Positions 15,961 to 25,347 of a DNA stretch of 64,000 nucleotides are shown here, piece by piece (the first letter of the stretch is position 1; every line of letters starts with the position of its first letter). Under the pieces are notes generated by a model. It saw only the letters and a list, made by a program, of their open reading frames with translations, ran no database searches and was not told the DNA's origin. This DNA is from Chloroflexota bacterium (lineage in GTDB: Bacteria; Chloroflexota; Anaerolineae; UBA2200). The position numbers were made by a program, and so were the translations under genes. Location: assembly GCA_030607875.1 (NCBI GenBank), contig JAUWJD010000002.1, forward strand, positions 78,650 through 142,649. The letters run 5' to 3'.

Positions 15961-17322
15961 CTACTCAACCTGGGGCAGCTCTTCCAGAGCCTTGGCCACC
16001 TTGCTGGCCGGATACTCGTAGTCTAGCAGCTCTCCACCGAGATAGGCATCGTACGCCGCCAGGTCAAAGTGCCCATGCCCGCTGAAGTTGAACAGGATGA
16101 CTTTCTGCTCACCGCTTTCCTTGCAACGCAGAGCCTCGTCAATCACAGCGCGCACTGCGTGTGCTGTCTCTGGGGCTGGGACAATGCCCTCGCTACGCGC
16201 AAACTGTACCGCGGCCGCAAACGCTGCATTCTGGAGATAGGCTGTCGGCTCGATGTATCCAGCCTCTGCCAATGCCGAGATAAGCGGTGCCATGCCATGA
16301 TACCGCAGTCCACCAGCGTGGATGCCCGCAGGCACAAAGGAATGGCCCAGCGTGTGCATCTTCATCAAGGGCGTCGTCATCGCTGTATCGCCAAAATCAT
16401 AGGCATAGACGCCCTTAGTCACGGATGGGCAGGCACTTGCCTCGACAGAGATGAAGCGCGTCTTTGCACCCTCGGTGAACACCCTGCGTAAGAATGGGAA
16501 GGCAAGCCCCGCGTAGTTCGAACCACCGCCGACACACCCGATCACGATATCCGGCTCCTCGCCAGCCATCTCCATCTGCGCCACGGCCTCCTGACCAACA
16601 ATCGTCTGGTGCAGCAAGACATGATTAAGCACGCTGCCTAGCGAGTACTTGGTGTCCTCGTTCGCGGCCGCCACCTCCACCGCCTCGCTGATGGCAATAC
16701 CTAGAGAACCTAGCGAATCGGGATCCTGCGCCAGAATGCTGCGACCAGCCTCCGTTTCCTCGCTGGGGCTAGGCGTGACGCTCGCGCCCCATATCTGCAT
16801 CAGTGAGCGGCGGTACGGCTTCTGCTGGTAGCTGATTTTGACCATGTACACCTTGCACTCGATCCCGAAAAAGTTGCATGCCATGGACAGCGCGCTGCCC
16901 CACTGCCCTGCTCCCGTTTCCGTGATCAGCCGGCGTATCCCCTCCTTCTTGTTGTAGTAGGCCTGCGCCACTGCCGTATTGGGCTTGTGGCTGCCCGGAG
17001 GGCTCACGCTCTCGTTCTTGTAGTAGATGTGCGCCGGGGTGTCCAAGGCTCTTTCCAGGCGATGCGCACGAACCAGCGGAGTCGGCCGCCACAGCCGGTA
17101 CACGTCGCGCACTGTCTCGGGGATGGCGATATAGCGCTCGGTACTCATCTCCTGGCCGATCAGCGCCATCGGGAAGAGAGGCGCCAGATCATCTGGCCCC
17201 ACAGGCTTCAGCGTGGCCGGATGCAGCACCGGCGGCAAGGGCACGGGCAGGTCCGCCGCAATGTTGTACCACGCCTTGGGCAACTTTGCCTCATCCAGTA
17301 TGTATTTTTTGTTGTCCATCAT
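15961..17322 (-). CDS. trpB: Tryptophan synthase beta chain, TrpB2 type
   Basis: 453 aa. It condenses indole with serine to tryptophan using PLP. The PLP Lys is in [20 protein letters not shown], with [36 protein letters not shown] and the closing [11 protein letters not shown]. The extended N-terminal region and length above 430 residues mark the TrpB2 group, which is often encoded apart from trpA and is thought to work on free indole. No trpA is present. Two adjacent ATGs (17322 and 17319) follow GGGAGAAGG. It lies 93 bases after trpS with no strong terminator between. Confidence 0.93.
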   Translation of the reverse strand: MMDNKKYILDEAKLPKAWYNIAADLPVPLPPVLHPATLKPVGPDDLAPLFPMALIGQEMSTERYIAIPETVRDVYRLWRPTPLVRAHRLERALDTPAHIYYKNESVSPPGSHKPNTAVAQAYYNKKEGIRRLITETGAGQWGSALSMACNFFGIECKVYMVKISYQQKPYRRSLMQIWGASVTPSPSEETEAGRSILAQDPDSLGSLGIAISEAVEVAAANEDTKYSLGSVLNHVLLHQTIVGQEAVAQMEMAGEEPDIVIGCVGGGSNYAGLAFPFLRRVFTEGAKTRFISVEASACPSVTKGVYAYDFGDTAMTTPLMKMHTLGHSFVPAGIHAGGLRYHGMAPLISALAEAGYIEPTAYLQNAAFAAAVQFARSEGIVPAPETAHAVRAVIDEALRCKESGEQKVILFNFSGHGHFDLAAYDAYLGGELLDYEYPASKVAKALEELPQVE

Positions 17323-17415
17323 CCTTCTCCCTTCTTTGTTTTGAGTAAGAACCACGAAGATACCGAGTGGCACGAGGCACCCCACAGCGATATCTGCCTC
17401 TGTGGTGAAGAACCT

Positions 17416-18405
17416 CTATGCTGTCAGCAGTCCCATGGCCTGCTTCACTTTGAACATGGTTGCTTCGGCCATGGAGCGGGCGCGCTGCGCTCCATCGCGG
17501 AGCACATCCCGCATATAGTTAGGGTCTGCCGCCAACGCGCGTCGTCGCTCGCGGATCGGTGCCAGCCCTTCGCTGATCTCTTCTGCCAGGACGGCTTTGC
17601 ACTCCAGGCAGCCAATCGTCGCTCCACGGCACCCCGCTGCGATCTCTGACAACTGCTGCGGCAGCGTGTATAGCTCGTGCAGGGTGTAGACATTGCAGCG
17701 AGTTGGCTCACCAGAATCACGGAGACGCTGGCGCGCGGGGTCGGTGACGGCTCCAGCGAGCTTTTTCCCAATGACCGCTGGCTCGTCGGTCAGGGCGATG
17801 TAGCTGCCGGGGACGCTCTTGGACATCGCGCCCTGACCCAGCAAGCTGGGCACAACTGCTCCTGGCATCAGGTGGGCCTGCGGCTCTGGAAACACGGGCT
17901 CGAACCTGCGGTTGAACGCGCGTGCCACCTCACGGGCGAACTCGATGTGCGGCAATTGGTCCTGGCCCACAGGCACCAGCTCTGCTTCGTACAACAGGAT
18001 GTCCGCCGCCATGAGCACCGGATAGGAAAGCAGCCCCAGGCCGGCCACCCCGTAGCGAGCCACCTTGTCCTTGTACGTCGGCAGGTGGGACAGCTTGTTC
18101 ACCGTGATCAGGCAGCCCAGGATCCAGGACAGTTCCACGTGCTCGTGCACGTCGGATTGCACCATCAGCACGGACTTTTGCGGATCGATACCCGCAGCCA
18201 GGTAATCCAGCGCTACGTTCAGCACCCGCTGCGACAACCGCTCTGTTTCGTACGGCACGGTGATGGCGTGATAGTCCACCACAGAGAAGATGCACTCATG
18301 CTGCTCCTGCAAGTCCAGCATGCCCACCATCGCGCCCAGGTAGTTGCCCAGGTGCAGGCTGTCACCTGTGGGCTGGATCCCCGAAAACACTCTCTTTCTC
18401 TCCAT
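17416..18405 (-). CDS. trpS: Tryptophanyl-tRNA synthetase
   Basis: 329 aa class I synthetase that charges tRNA-Trp. The HIGH-type motif is PTGDSLHLGNYLGA and the KMSKS-type motif is LGQGAMSKS. The Trp/ATP pocket region AADILLYEAELVPVGQDQLPH is family-typical (here split in context). The protein is standard length. It is preceded by a T-box leader with terminator (18525-18890) and a consensus promoter, so expression rises when uncharged tRNA-Trp accumulates. First gene of a block continuing into trpB2, an aminotransferase and serA. Confidence 0.95.
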   Translation of the reverse strand: MERKRVFSGIQPTGDSLHLGNYLGAMVGMLDLQEQHECIFSVVDYHAITVPYETERLSQRVLNVALDYLAAGIDPQKSVLMVQSDVHEHVELSWILGCLITVNKLSHLPTYKDKVARYGVAGLGLLSYPVLMAADILLYEAELVPVGQDQLPHIEFAREVARAFNRRFEPVFPEPQAHLMPGAVVPSLLGQGAMSKSVPGSYIALTDEPAVIGKKLAGAVTDPARQRLRDSGEPTRCNVYTLHELYTLPQQLSEIAAGCRGATIGCLECKAVLAEEISEGLAPIRERRRALAADPNYMRDVLRDGAQRARSMAEATMFKVKQAMGLLTA

Positions 18406-18524
18406 TTTTCACCCTCTCACTTCAGTTCGCGGTTGGCAGTTTGCGGCAGGCAGTTCCCAGTCCAGATCGACGTATCCCGCTTCCGAAGCTGTAGTCACAC
18501 CCACTGCCAACTGCTTACCAAAAG

Positions 18525-18559
18525 CAAAAACCTCCCACCCCCAGGAGGGACGGGAGGTT
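18525..18559 (-). terminator. T-box-controlled intrinsic terminator
   Basis: Perfect 8-bp stem AACCTCCC/GGGAGGTT followed on the minus strand by TTTTTG. The 5' arm overlaps the sequence that pairs with the T-box bulge in the antiterminator. Confidence 0.9.
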
Positions 18560-18890
18560 CTGCACCCGCGGTGCCACCCTCGTTAGGCCAATGCTCCAGA
18601 TGCCACAAAGCAAAAAACCGCCGATGATGGCGGTATGTTTGCTGGAAGCCAGCCTCACTCAACGCAGGTACGAGACGAGCGCCAGGCCATCTCTGCCCAC
18701 GCACATCCGATACCCTCAGCCATGATAACGGCGGCGACTCCGGCACAGGCTACTCGACCTGCGGCCTTTCACCTAGCAACTCCCAAGTCCATTCAGCGTT
18801 CGCTTCGGTACCGGGCTCACACCTTGCCCCGGCTCTCTGAACCTACGATCGAGCGCCTACTAGTCTTGTTCGCAGTCTTTGCTGTCTGAT
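18525..18890 (-). promoter_or_regulatory. T-box riboswitch, tryptophan specifier
   Basis: The minus-strand leader has Stem I landmarks (AGTAGGCGCTC, AGAGAGCCGGGG, GGTGTGAGCC) and GAATGGAC with the Trp codon TGG at 18789-18791 in the specifier position. The conserved T-box AGGGTGGCACCGCGG lies at 18566-18580, whose UGGC bulge would pair with a GCCA tRNA end, fitting the G discriminator of bacterial tRNA-Trp. A terminator follows (18525-18559). Uncharged tRNA-Trp should stabilise the antiterminator and allow trpS transcription. Confidence 0.93.
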
Positions 18891-18898
18891 TTGCCCGG

Positions 18899-18927
18899 AG
18901 TATAGCACAAAAACGCTGTGCTGTCAA
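18899..18927 (-). promoter_or_regulatory. Promoter of the T-box/trpS operon
   Basis: Minus strand TTGACA, exactly 17 bases, TATACT: near-consensus sigma-70 promoter. The predicted start of transcription near 18892 fits the T-box 5' end. Confidence 0.88.
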
Positions 18928-18942
18928 ATGCCGCAACAATGT

Positions 18943-20694
18943 CTACGGCACGAACTGAATGATAAAGCTGCCGTAGGTCGGCAGAGTATCGAGCGGTCGG
19001 AAGTCGTCAAACCCACCGGCGTGATTAACCGCAGGCGCATACAGCTCTCCCTCACCCAAAAGCAACACGGGTTGGAGGCCAGAATGGAGCGGGCCACTCG
19101 GCAGGCTCAAGAGGTACTCGCCAATCGCACGGCCACTCAAGTTCAGCAGCACCAGGATCACTTCTTGATCACTGAAACGCAGCGAGGCATGAACCACATT
19201 CATCCCCGTCTCCACCAACAGCCAGTCGCCAACACGCAGCGCCTCGTGGGTGTTGCGCAAGCGAATCAAGGCCCGGTAGTGGTTCAGCAACGAGTCAGGA
19301 TCCGCACTCTGGCCCTCGACATGCCGGGCTGGGTAGTCTGAGTAGTACAGACGCCACGGCTGGCCTGTGGTGAAGCCACCGTCTGGCCTCCACTGCATCG
19401 GCCGGCGGATGTTCTCGTCCGGCTTGGTGCCCTGCATGCCAATCTCTTCGCCGTAGTAGACAAAAGGCACCCCAGGGAAGGTCAGTTGCAGCGTGGCCGC
19501 CAGCTTGGCCTGTTCATCGCTGATCAACTGCGAACGCGTGCGATTTTGGTCATGATTGGCCTGGAAGGTGGCAAACTGGCCCGGCGGGTAGGTGTCAATC
19601 ACCAACCGTTGTGCCCTCTCCACGTTTCCTTTGTGCATCCCTCCCGCACTTTCCAGGGTCGCAGTGGCCAGATAGAACTCAAAGGCCAGATCTACCTTGT
19701 CTCCAACGTATGCAGCGACATCATCGGTAAAGCCCCATACCTCGCCAACGGTCAGCGCACCGGGGTCAATGGCTTTGTAGAAGGCAAAGAACTCCTTCAG
19801 CCAGGAGCGGGTCGCCGGGGTATGCTCCAGGATGCGGCCCTCCTCGATCAAGTGCTTTACTGCATCCAGTCGAAACCCATCTACTCCCATATCCTCCAGC
19901 CAGAAGCAGACTACATCCTGCATAGCGGCGGTCACTTGGGGATTTTCGTAGTTCAGATCGGGCATGCCTCCCCAGAAATAGCCATAGTAGTAGCCACTTG
20001 CGCTTTCATGCCACCCCCTGCCCTCAGGCCTCTCATCGGACCACACGTACCAGTCGCGCCGCTCAGAATTGGGATCCAGGGCTTCCTGGAACCACGAGTG
20101 CTGGCTGGAGGTATGATTAAGCACCCAATCAACGATCACGCGGATGCCCCGAGCATGAGCCTCGTCCATCAGTCGCAGGAAATCCTCATTGCTGCCGTAT
20201 TCGTCATCTACCTGATAATGGTCCACCACGTCGTATCCATGGTAGCTAGGGGATTGGGCAATGGGCATCAGCCAGATGCCGGTGACGCCCAGATCATCTG
20301 CGGTGCGGGGATCACCATCGTTCAGATAATCGAGCTTCTCAATCAGCCCGTTGATATCACCGACACCGTCCCCATCGCTGTCATAGAAACTGCGCACGAA
20401 TACCTCATAGAACACAGTATCATTCCACCAGGGCAGGCCATCTGTGCCCACAACGAGGGCCCCGTCCATGCCCACAGGAGAAACGACAATTGCGTCGCGA
20501 TCCGCAGCCGGCATGCGCACAGAAGCAGGCATCGGAGACGGTTGCGCCTCCATTGCAGTAGGCGCTGCTTGCGGGACTGCTGTGGCAGTCCCAGTAGCAG
20601 TGACTGCCGGGACTGTGGTTGTGACCTGCGATTGGCAGGCAAGCAGGATCAAGGACAGCAGGATCAGCCAGACAAGGCCAGGGTAGATCTTCAC
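18943..20694 (-). CDS. GH13 alpha-amylase-family lipoprotein
   Basis: 583 aa. A lipoprotein signal (KIYPGLVWLILLSLILLAC) is followed by a Thr/Pro/Ala linker to about residue 65 and a GH13 barrel. Catalytic positions: Asp in GVDGFRLDAVKH, Glu in LTVGEVWGF, Asp in FQANHDQNRTRS; substrate motif VDWVLNHTSSQHSWF. It probably cuts alpha-glucans outside the membrane; the DSDGDGVGDINGLIEKLDYL region is typical of alpha-glucosidase/amylase members. GTG 20694 was chosen because it gives a normal 20-residue lipoprotein signal; the reading from 20742 adds an unlikely charged extension. It lies 44 bases after tldE. Confidence 0.9.
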   Translation of the reverse strand: MKIYPGLVWLILLSLILLACQSQVTTTVPAVTATGTATAVPQAAPTAMEAQPSPMPASVRMPAADRDAIVVSPVGMDGALVVGTDGLPWWNDTVFYEVFVRSFYDSDGDGVGDINGLIEKLDYLNDGDPRTADDLGVTGIWLMPIAQSPSYHGYDVVDHYQVDDEYGSNEDFLRLMDEAHARGIRVIVDWVLNHTSSQHSWFQEALDPNSERRDWYVWSDERPEGRGWHESASGYYYGYFWGGMPDLNYENPQVTAAMQDVVCFWLEDMGVDGFRLDAVKHLIEEGRILEHTPATRSWLKEFFAFYKAIDPGALTVGEVWGFTDDVAAYVGDKVDLAFEFYLATATLESAGGMHKGNVERAQRLVIDTYPPGQFATFQANHDQNRTRSQLISDEQAKLAATLQLTFPGVPFVYYGEEIGMQGTKPDENIRRPMQWRPDGGFTTGQPWRLYYSDYPARHVEGQSADPDSLLNHYRALIRLRNTHEALRVGDWLLVETGMNVVHASLRFSDQEVILVLLNLSGRAIGEYLLSLPSGPLHSGLQPVLLLGEGELYAPAVNHAGGFDDFRPLDTLPTYGSFIIQFVP

Positions 20695-20738
20695 GTTCCG
20701 CGCTCTCTCTTCCCGGCAAGACCGGTGTAGGTTGCCCT

Positions 20739-22037
20739 TCACTCTTTGGCGATGACGTTCATGTCGGACAGCAGTACGTAGGGCAGGCGGAAGCTACTGT
20801 AGACCCACTCCGTCTCGCGGCTGACAGCGGCAACTTGCTGCAGCAGGTCGTAGACATTGCCAGAGATAGACACGTCTTTCACACGCCCCACGATTTCGCC
20901 TTTCTCGATCTTGTAAGCCAGGCTCAAGGAATTGGAGAAGGCACCTGAGATGACGTTGCCCTGTCCCAGTCCGAGTGCATTCTGAACCAACAGCCCCTGA
21001 TCAATGCCCGCAATCATGTCGGCCAGAGGCGTTTCACCCGCCTCAAAGATCAGGTTGGTCGGAGAAGGGCTCGGAGGGCTGAACAAGCTGCGCGATCCGT
21101 TGCCGGTGGATTCGACTCCTGACTGAGCGGCAGTCTTCAGACCGTAGATAAAGCTCTTCAACACGCCACGCTCCACCAGCACATTGCGGCGATGCGGAAC
21201 ACCTTCATCATCATAGGAGGCACTGCTGAACTTGCCATCCAGAGTGGGATCGTCCACGACGGTGATTTTGTCATCAAACAGCCTCTGCCCAAGCTTGCGC
21301 GCCATCGGGGAAATCCCTCTGTAGACGTTCTTCCCATTCAGCCCCAGCATGAGCGGCAAACCCAGCACCAGGGCCCCAGTGGGTGCGAAGAGTACCGGCA
21401 TCCTGCCAGACTGGATGCTTGTACTCTGCTTTGCCAGCTCGAGCTGCGCGCAGAGTCGACGGACCGGCGCCAGGTAGTCCTCATCCCAGACGGTCATGCC
21501 CACGACACCGAACATCATCAGCACATCATCTCCCTTGATTCGACTGATGTCGAACGACACTGACAGGGGCGAACGGTCGAACGAAACCTCTGTACCCGCC
21601 TGGTTGGTGATCGATAGATGGTCTACGCCGCGTGTCAGGTCGACGTTCACTTGCGCATCGGCCTCGACTTCCAGGATGAGCTCAATGATCTCCTGGCCAA
21701 TCTTGACCATTCGTGGGATGGACAGTTCGGAGATCACTGGATCAAATGTAGTCACCTTGGGCGCGGATTGCGGTGCCGGAAAGGCAAGGCGAACCTCGTC
21801 GCCGTAGGTGGCCGACTCGAGCACGTTGGTCACCAGCCTCTCCGTTGCCGTCTCGTCACTCGAGGCGGCAAAGCCCAGCCGCCCATCCTTGACCACACGC
21901 AGGGCAATCCCAGTGGTTTCCTCAACCTGGCTGCGCTTGAGCCTGTTAGCCTCAAAGCCAACCGTGGTGGACTCGCCATGTACGTGCACAATCTCGGCCT
22001 GATCCGCCTCACTCAACAACTGCTTCAGAATATCCAT
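20739..22037 (-). CDS. tldE: TldE/PmbA-like subunit of TldD/E protease
   Basis: 432 aa, the non-catalytic partner of TldD in a heteromeric metalloprotease that trims unfolded or modified peptides (family knowledge). There is no HExxxH motif, as expected for TldE. Recognisable stretches are EIVHVHGESTTVGFEANRLK, GIALRVVKDGRLGFAASSDE and GLGQGNVISGAFSNSLSLAY. Start ATG 22037 has GAGGAG upstream and is 29 bases after the tldD stop. The pair is a clear operon. Confidence 0.9.
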   Translation of the reverse strand: MDILKQLLSEADQAEIVHVHGESTTVGFEANRLKRSQVEETTGIALRVVKDGRLGFAASSDETATERLVTNVLESATYGDEVRLAFPAPQSAPKVTTFDPVISELSIPRMVKIGQEIIELILEVEADAQVNVDLTRGVDHLSITNQAGTEVSFDRSPLSVSFDISRIKGDDVLMMFGVVGMTVWDEDYLAPVRRLCAQLELAKQSTSIQSGRMPVLFAPTGALVLGLPLMLGLNGKNVYRGISPMARKLGQRLFDDKITVVDDPTLDGKFSSASYDDEGVPHRRNVLVERGVLKSFIYGLKTAAQSGVESTGNGSRSLFSPPSPSPTNLIFEAGETPLADMIAGIDQGLLVQNALGLGQGNVISGAFSNSLSLAYKIEKGEIVGRVKDVSISGNVYDLLQQVAAVSRETEWVYSSFRLPYVLLSDMNVIAKE

Positions 22038-22066
22038 ACTCGCTGTCTCCTCAACCGATCGCTTGC

Positions 22067-23434
22067 TCACTTTCCGCCGATGACCACCTTCTGAATGCGG
22101 ATGTGCGGCGCGCCAAAGGTGACCGGCAAGCCCCCCTGCCCCTTGCCACACCTCCCACCAGAATGGGACCACTCAAAATCGCTGCCGATAGCGTCGATGT
22201 TCATCAGTGTGGTGAACAGGTTGCCCGCCAGGATCACATCCCTGACCATCTCGGCAACCTGGCCATCGCGGATCATGTAAGCATATGCCGAACTAAAGGA
22301 AAAGCTCTCCAGCTCCGTCTGCCCACCGTATGCATCGCAAGCATAGACGCCCAGTTTGATCTCACCGAGTATATCTTCGAAGGAAGTTGTGCCACCTTCG
22401 ATCGCTGTGTTGGTCATGCGCACAATGGGCGCGTAGCGGTAGCCAGTCGCACGCGCATTGCCCGTGGGCTTTTCTCCCATCTTGGCCGCTGTCTCACGCG
22501 AGTGGAGCCGGCCGACCAGGATGCCATCCTTAATGAGATCGCTCCGACCCGTCAGAGTTCCCTCATCGTCATACTTGTGGGTGCCGCGAAGCCCTGGCAA
22601 TGACCCATCGTCGAACACCGTCAGAAGATCCCGACCGAACCGCCTCCCCATAGACATCATTTCCTGCGCCCTGGGGTTCTCGTACACAAAGTCCGACTCG
22701 GACAAGTGCCCAAAGGCTTCGTGGACAAACACTCCGGCCAAGCGCGGGTTGACGACGACAGTGTACTGCCCACCAACCACCGTCTCTGCGCTCAGCAGAT
22801 TCACCGCTCGCTGCGCAGCGGCCTGAGCCAGTTCATGACGGCCCTGTGCAAAGTCGAATCCAGCCTGCCCAGACACACTCTCGCTGGCTGTCTGCACGTT
22901 GTCGCCGTCACGTGCTACAGCAATGAGGTAGACGGTGATCATGGGACGCTCCTCTTCGATGAACGTACCTTCCGAGTTCGCGAAGACGACGCGGCTGAAT
23001 GCATCCTGGTAGATCGCTGTCGTGTCCACGATCTTATTGCTGCGCCTCAGCAAGATGTTGTTGTACTCCTCGCTCAGCGCCTTTTTCTCCGCCATGGAGA
23101 TGCCCCGGAAATCGTGCTTCAGTGCCACTGTGATTCGAGCTTCAGAGACAGGAATAGGTGCCAGTTCAATGGGCTCCTCGCTTTGGACCACCTGGGCGCT
23201 CTGACATGCCTGTTCCACCTTGGTCAGTAGATCGTCACGGTCGTTGAACGTAGACACGCCCCAACCACCACCTCGGCACAGGCAGCGCACAATGCCCCCC
23301 ACATCAATGACCGCACTGGCCGTTTCCAGGTCTTTTCCACGGTAGACGATGGTGGTGGCCTCTCCTTCTTGCAGGCGTATTTCGGTATAGTCCGCTTTGC
23401 TGCTTCTGAGCGCAGCCTGAATCTTGTCACGCAT
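22067..23434 (-). CDS. tldD: TldD-like metalloprotease subunit
   Basis: 455 aa catalytic subunit with the zinc motif HExxxH in GVFVHEAFGHLSESDFV and the later conserved Cys-containing GGRCGKGQGGLPVTFG. Relatives process microcin B17, the CcdA antitoxin and RiPP precursors. No RiPP precursor or cyclase was recognised nearby, so a general peptide-degrading role is more likely. Start ATG 23434 has GGAGGAGAG upstream; the longer frame to 23647 is non-coding in character. Confidence 0.92.
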   Translation of the reverse strand: MRDKIQAALRSSKADYTEIRLQEGEATTIVYRGKDLETASAVIDVGGIVRCLCRGGGWGVSTFNDRDDLLTKVEQACQSAQVVQSEEPIELAPIPVSEARITVALKHDFRGISMAEKKALSEEYNNILLRRSNKIVDTTAIYQDAFSRVVFANSEGTFIEEERPMITVYLIAVARDGDNVQTASESVSGQAGFDFAQGRHELAQAAAQRAVNLLSAETVVGGQYTVVVNPRLAGVFVHEAFGHLSESDFVYENPRAQEMMSMGRRFGRDLLTVFDDGSLPGLRGTHKYDDEGTLTGRSDLIKDGILVGRLHSRETAAKMGEKPTGNARATGYRYAPIVRMTNTAIEGGTTSFEDILGEIKLGVYACDAYGGQTELESFSFSSAYAYMIRDGQVAEMVRDVILAGNLFTTLMNIDAIGSDFEWSHSGGRCGKGQGGLPVTFGAPHIRIQKVVIGGK

Positions 23435-23653
23435 ACGTTGCTCTCCTCCAAAATCGTAGACACAATCGGCTCTCTGACAGAACGCCGAGCCCACCCAAAG
23501 ACCCACGCCCGGGGCAAGAGAAATGGTCGGTACACTTCCCAAACGGGCGTATGGAGCACGGCAATTCATGCCGTCGACGCAAATGGTTTGCTTCGTCGCG
23601 TGGACTCGGTTGTCAGTGGGCACACCGTCGCGCAGCTTGGACCGCACGACGAG

Positions 23654-24676
23654 CTATGCAACAGCGACTTCCATCTCCTTGGAGTATGTACCGTAGCGGG
23701 CCGCACTATTAAGCTTTGCCCGATGATAGAACAGTCTTTTGGCAGCGGGGATATTTGCGGCCACTCCCCGCCACGCCTGAAGCGACGGCGCTTGCAGCGC
23801 CCGTCCGAAGGAGAAACTCACCTTCCAAGGATGGTCACCCAGGGCATTCATGGCATTGAGATTCTCAGTGGCTTGCTCTGGGCTTTGTCCGCCCGACAGG
23901 AAGACAATGCCCGGCACAGCCGCTGGCACTGCCCGGCGGAAGCAGCGCACTGTAGCCTCTGCCACTTCCTCAGCGCTCGCCTGCTTCGGACAGTCTTTGC
24001 CAGAAATGACCGTGTTCGGCTTGAGCAGGATGCCTTCCAAGACCACCCCATGCTGGTGGAGCTGGGAAAAGACAAGTTGCAGCGTGGCCGCAGTGACCTC
24101 TTCGCAGCGCTGGATGTCATGGTCCCCGGTCATCATCACCTCGGGCTCGACAATCGGCACCAGCCCTGCCTCCTGACACAGAGCAGCATAGCGCGCTAGT
24201 GCGTGCGCGTTGGCCAACATGCAGAAGCGCGTGGGAATCCCTGCGCCGATGTTGATCACGGCCCGCCACTTGGCAAAACGCGCCCCGAGCTCTCTGTACT
24301 CCGCCAGACGGTCCCGCAAGCCATCGAGGCCCTCGGTAATCCTCTCACCAGGGAACCCGGCCAGATCTTTCGCACCGGCATCCACCTTGATGCCGGGGAT
24401 GACGCCCTTCCCCGCCAATAATTGGGGGAATGGCGTGCCGTCGTCAGCTGCCTGGCGGATGGTCTCATCGTAGAGGATCACACCGCTGATGAACTCTTCC
24501 ACACCCGGCGTGGTGAATAGCATCCCGCGGTAACTGCGGCGGTTCTCCGCTGTGGATTCGACATCGACGGCAGCGAACCTCTTCGCAATGCTACCGGTAC
24601 TCCCGTCGGCAGCCAGTATGCCTTTACCCTTGGCCACAAGAGCCTGAGCCGTATCCATGAGCGCACTCTTGTTCAT
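23654..24676 (-). CDS. Class I fructose-bisphosphate aldolase
   Basis: 340 aa glycolytic/gluconeogenic aldolase of the eukaryote-like Schiff-base class. The substrate Lys lies in VVLEGILLKPNTVISGKD, and other family blocks are GKGILAADGSTGSIAKRF, ARFAKWRAVINIG and VPGIVFLSGGQSPEQATENL. AGGAGGTG lies before ATG 24676. Preceded by its own promoter (24748-24776). Confidence 0.94.
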   Translation of the reverse strand: MNKSALMDTAQALVAKGKGILAADGSTGSIAKRFAAVDVESTAENRRSYRGMLFTTPGVEEFISGVILYDETIRQAADDGTPFPQLLAGKGVIPGIKVDAGAKDLAGFPGERITEGLDGLRDRLAEYRELGARFAKWRAVINIGAGIPTRFCMLANAHALARYAALCQEAGLVPIVEPEVMMTGDHDIQRCEEVTAATLQLVFSQLHQHGVVLEGILLKPNTVISGKDCPKQASAEEVAEATVRCFRRAVPAAVPGIVFLSGGQSPEQATENLNAMNALGDHPWKVSFSFGRALQAPSLQAWRGVAANIPAAKRLFYHRAKLNSAARYGTYSKEMEVAVA

Positions 24677-24747
24677 TCTTTACACCTCCTGCTTCTCACA
24701 TGTATGGTTATGTGTACTCCCTAGCCGTAGCTCTCCCGGCTAGCGCC

Positions 24748-24776
24748 ATGATAACATAGTCTCCACGCTGGGTCAA
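24748..24776 (-). promoter_or_regulatory. Promoter of the aldolase gene
   Basis: Minus strand TTGACC, 17 bases, TATCAT, about 75 bases upstream of the aldolase start. Confidence 0.65.
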
Positions 24777-24777
24777 G

Positions 24778-25236
24778 ATGGCCCAGTCCTTAAGCGCATC
24801 CGTCACAGGAATGCAGTGGCTGGTGTTGCGGCGGCACGTCCGTTGCGGCGGCTGGTGGGTGCCTGCAACCGTCCTGGGCGGGATCTTGCCAGTGGCCGTG
24901 CTGAAGAACGTAGGCAGCGGAGTCGATCTGGCAGCAGCATACGGCGCCTTAGGACCATTGGTGGGGATCATGCAGTGGTTGGTCCTGCGACAGCACATTC
25001 CCCATTCGGGTTTGTGGCTGCTGGCGAGCACAACAGGCTGAGCAGTGGGCGTGCCGGCAGCCCAGGCCATCAATGACGTGCTGGCGCTATTCATCGCCGA
25101 TGAGATCGTGGGCTTTGCGGTGCTCTATGGTGTGATCGCAGCCATGGCTGGGGGCACCACAGGACTCGTGCTGACCTGGCTGATGCACAACGCCAGCTCG
25201 GAGCCAGAAGAGTCGGGGCAGACAGTCGCCTCCTGA
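24778..25236 (+). pseudogene. Membrane protein with internal repeats, interrupted by TGA
   Basis: A single frame from ATG 24778 encodes hydrophobic segments with a repeated unit (MQWLVLRRHVRCGGWWVPAT, then MQWLVLRQHIPHSGLWLLAS). It hits TGA at 25039-25041, where the repeat predicts Trp (TGG), and continues AVGVPAAQAINDVLALF to 25236. The N-terminus begins inside a repeat and no ribosome site is visible, so it also looks 5'-truncated. No function is recognised. Confidence 0.6.
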
Positions 25237-25347
25237 CGCCTGCCTACAGAGGGCGACCTTTGGCGGAATGGATAGTCGCACTCTGCTCACCTGGCCCTGC
25301 ACGTTGGCCATCCATCCGTGCTCTGAAGGGTAACCTGCACCGTAACT

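Noticed and set aside
22067..23434. TldD/TldE as part of a RiPP maturation cluster
   Set aside because: No precursor peptide, cyclase or dedicated exporter nearby; the pair is widespread as housekeeping protease.
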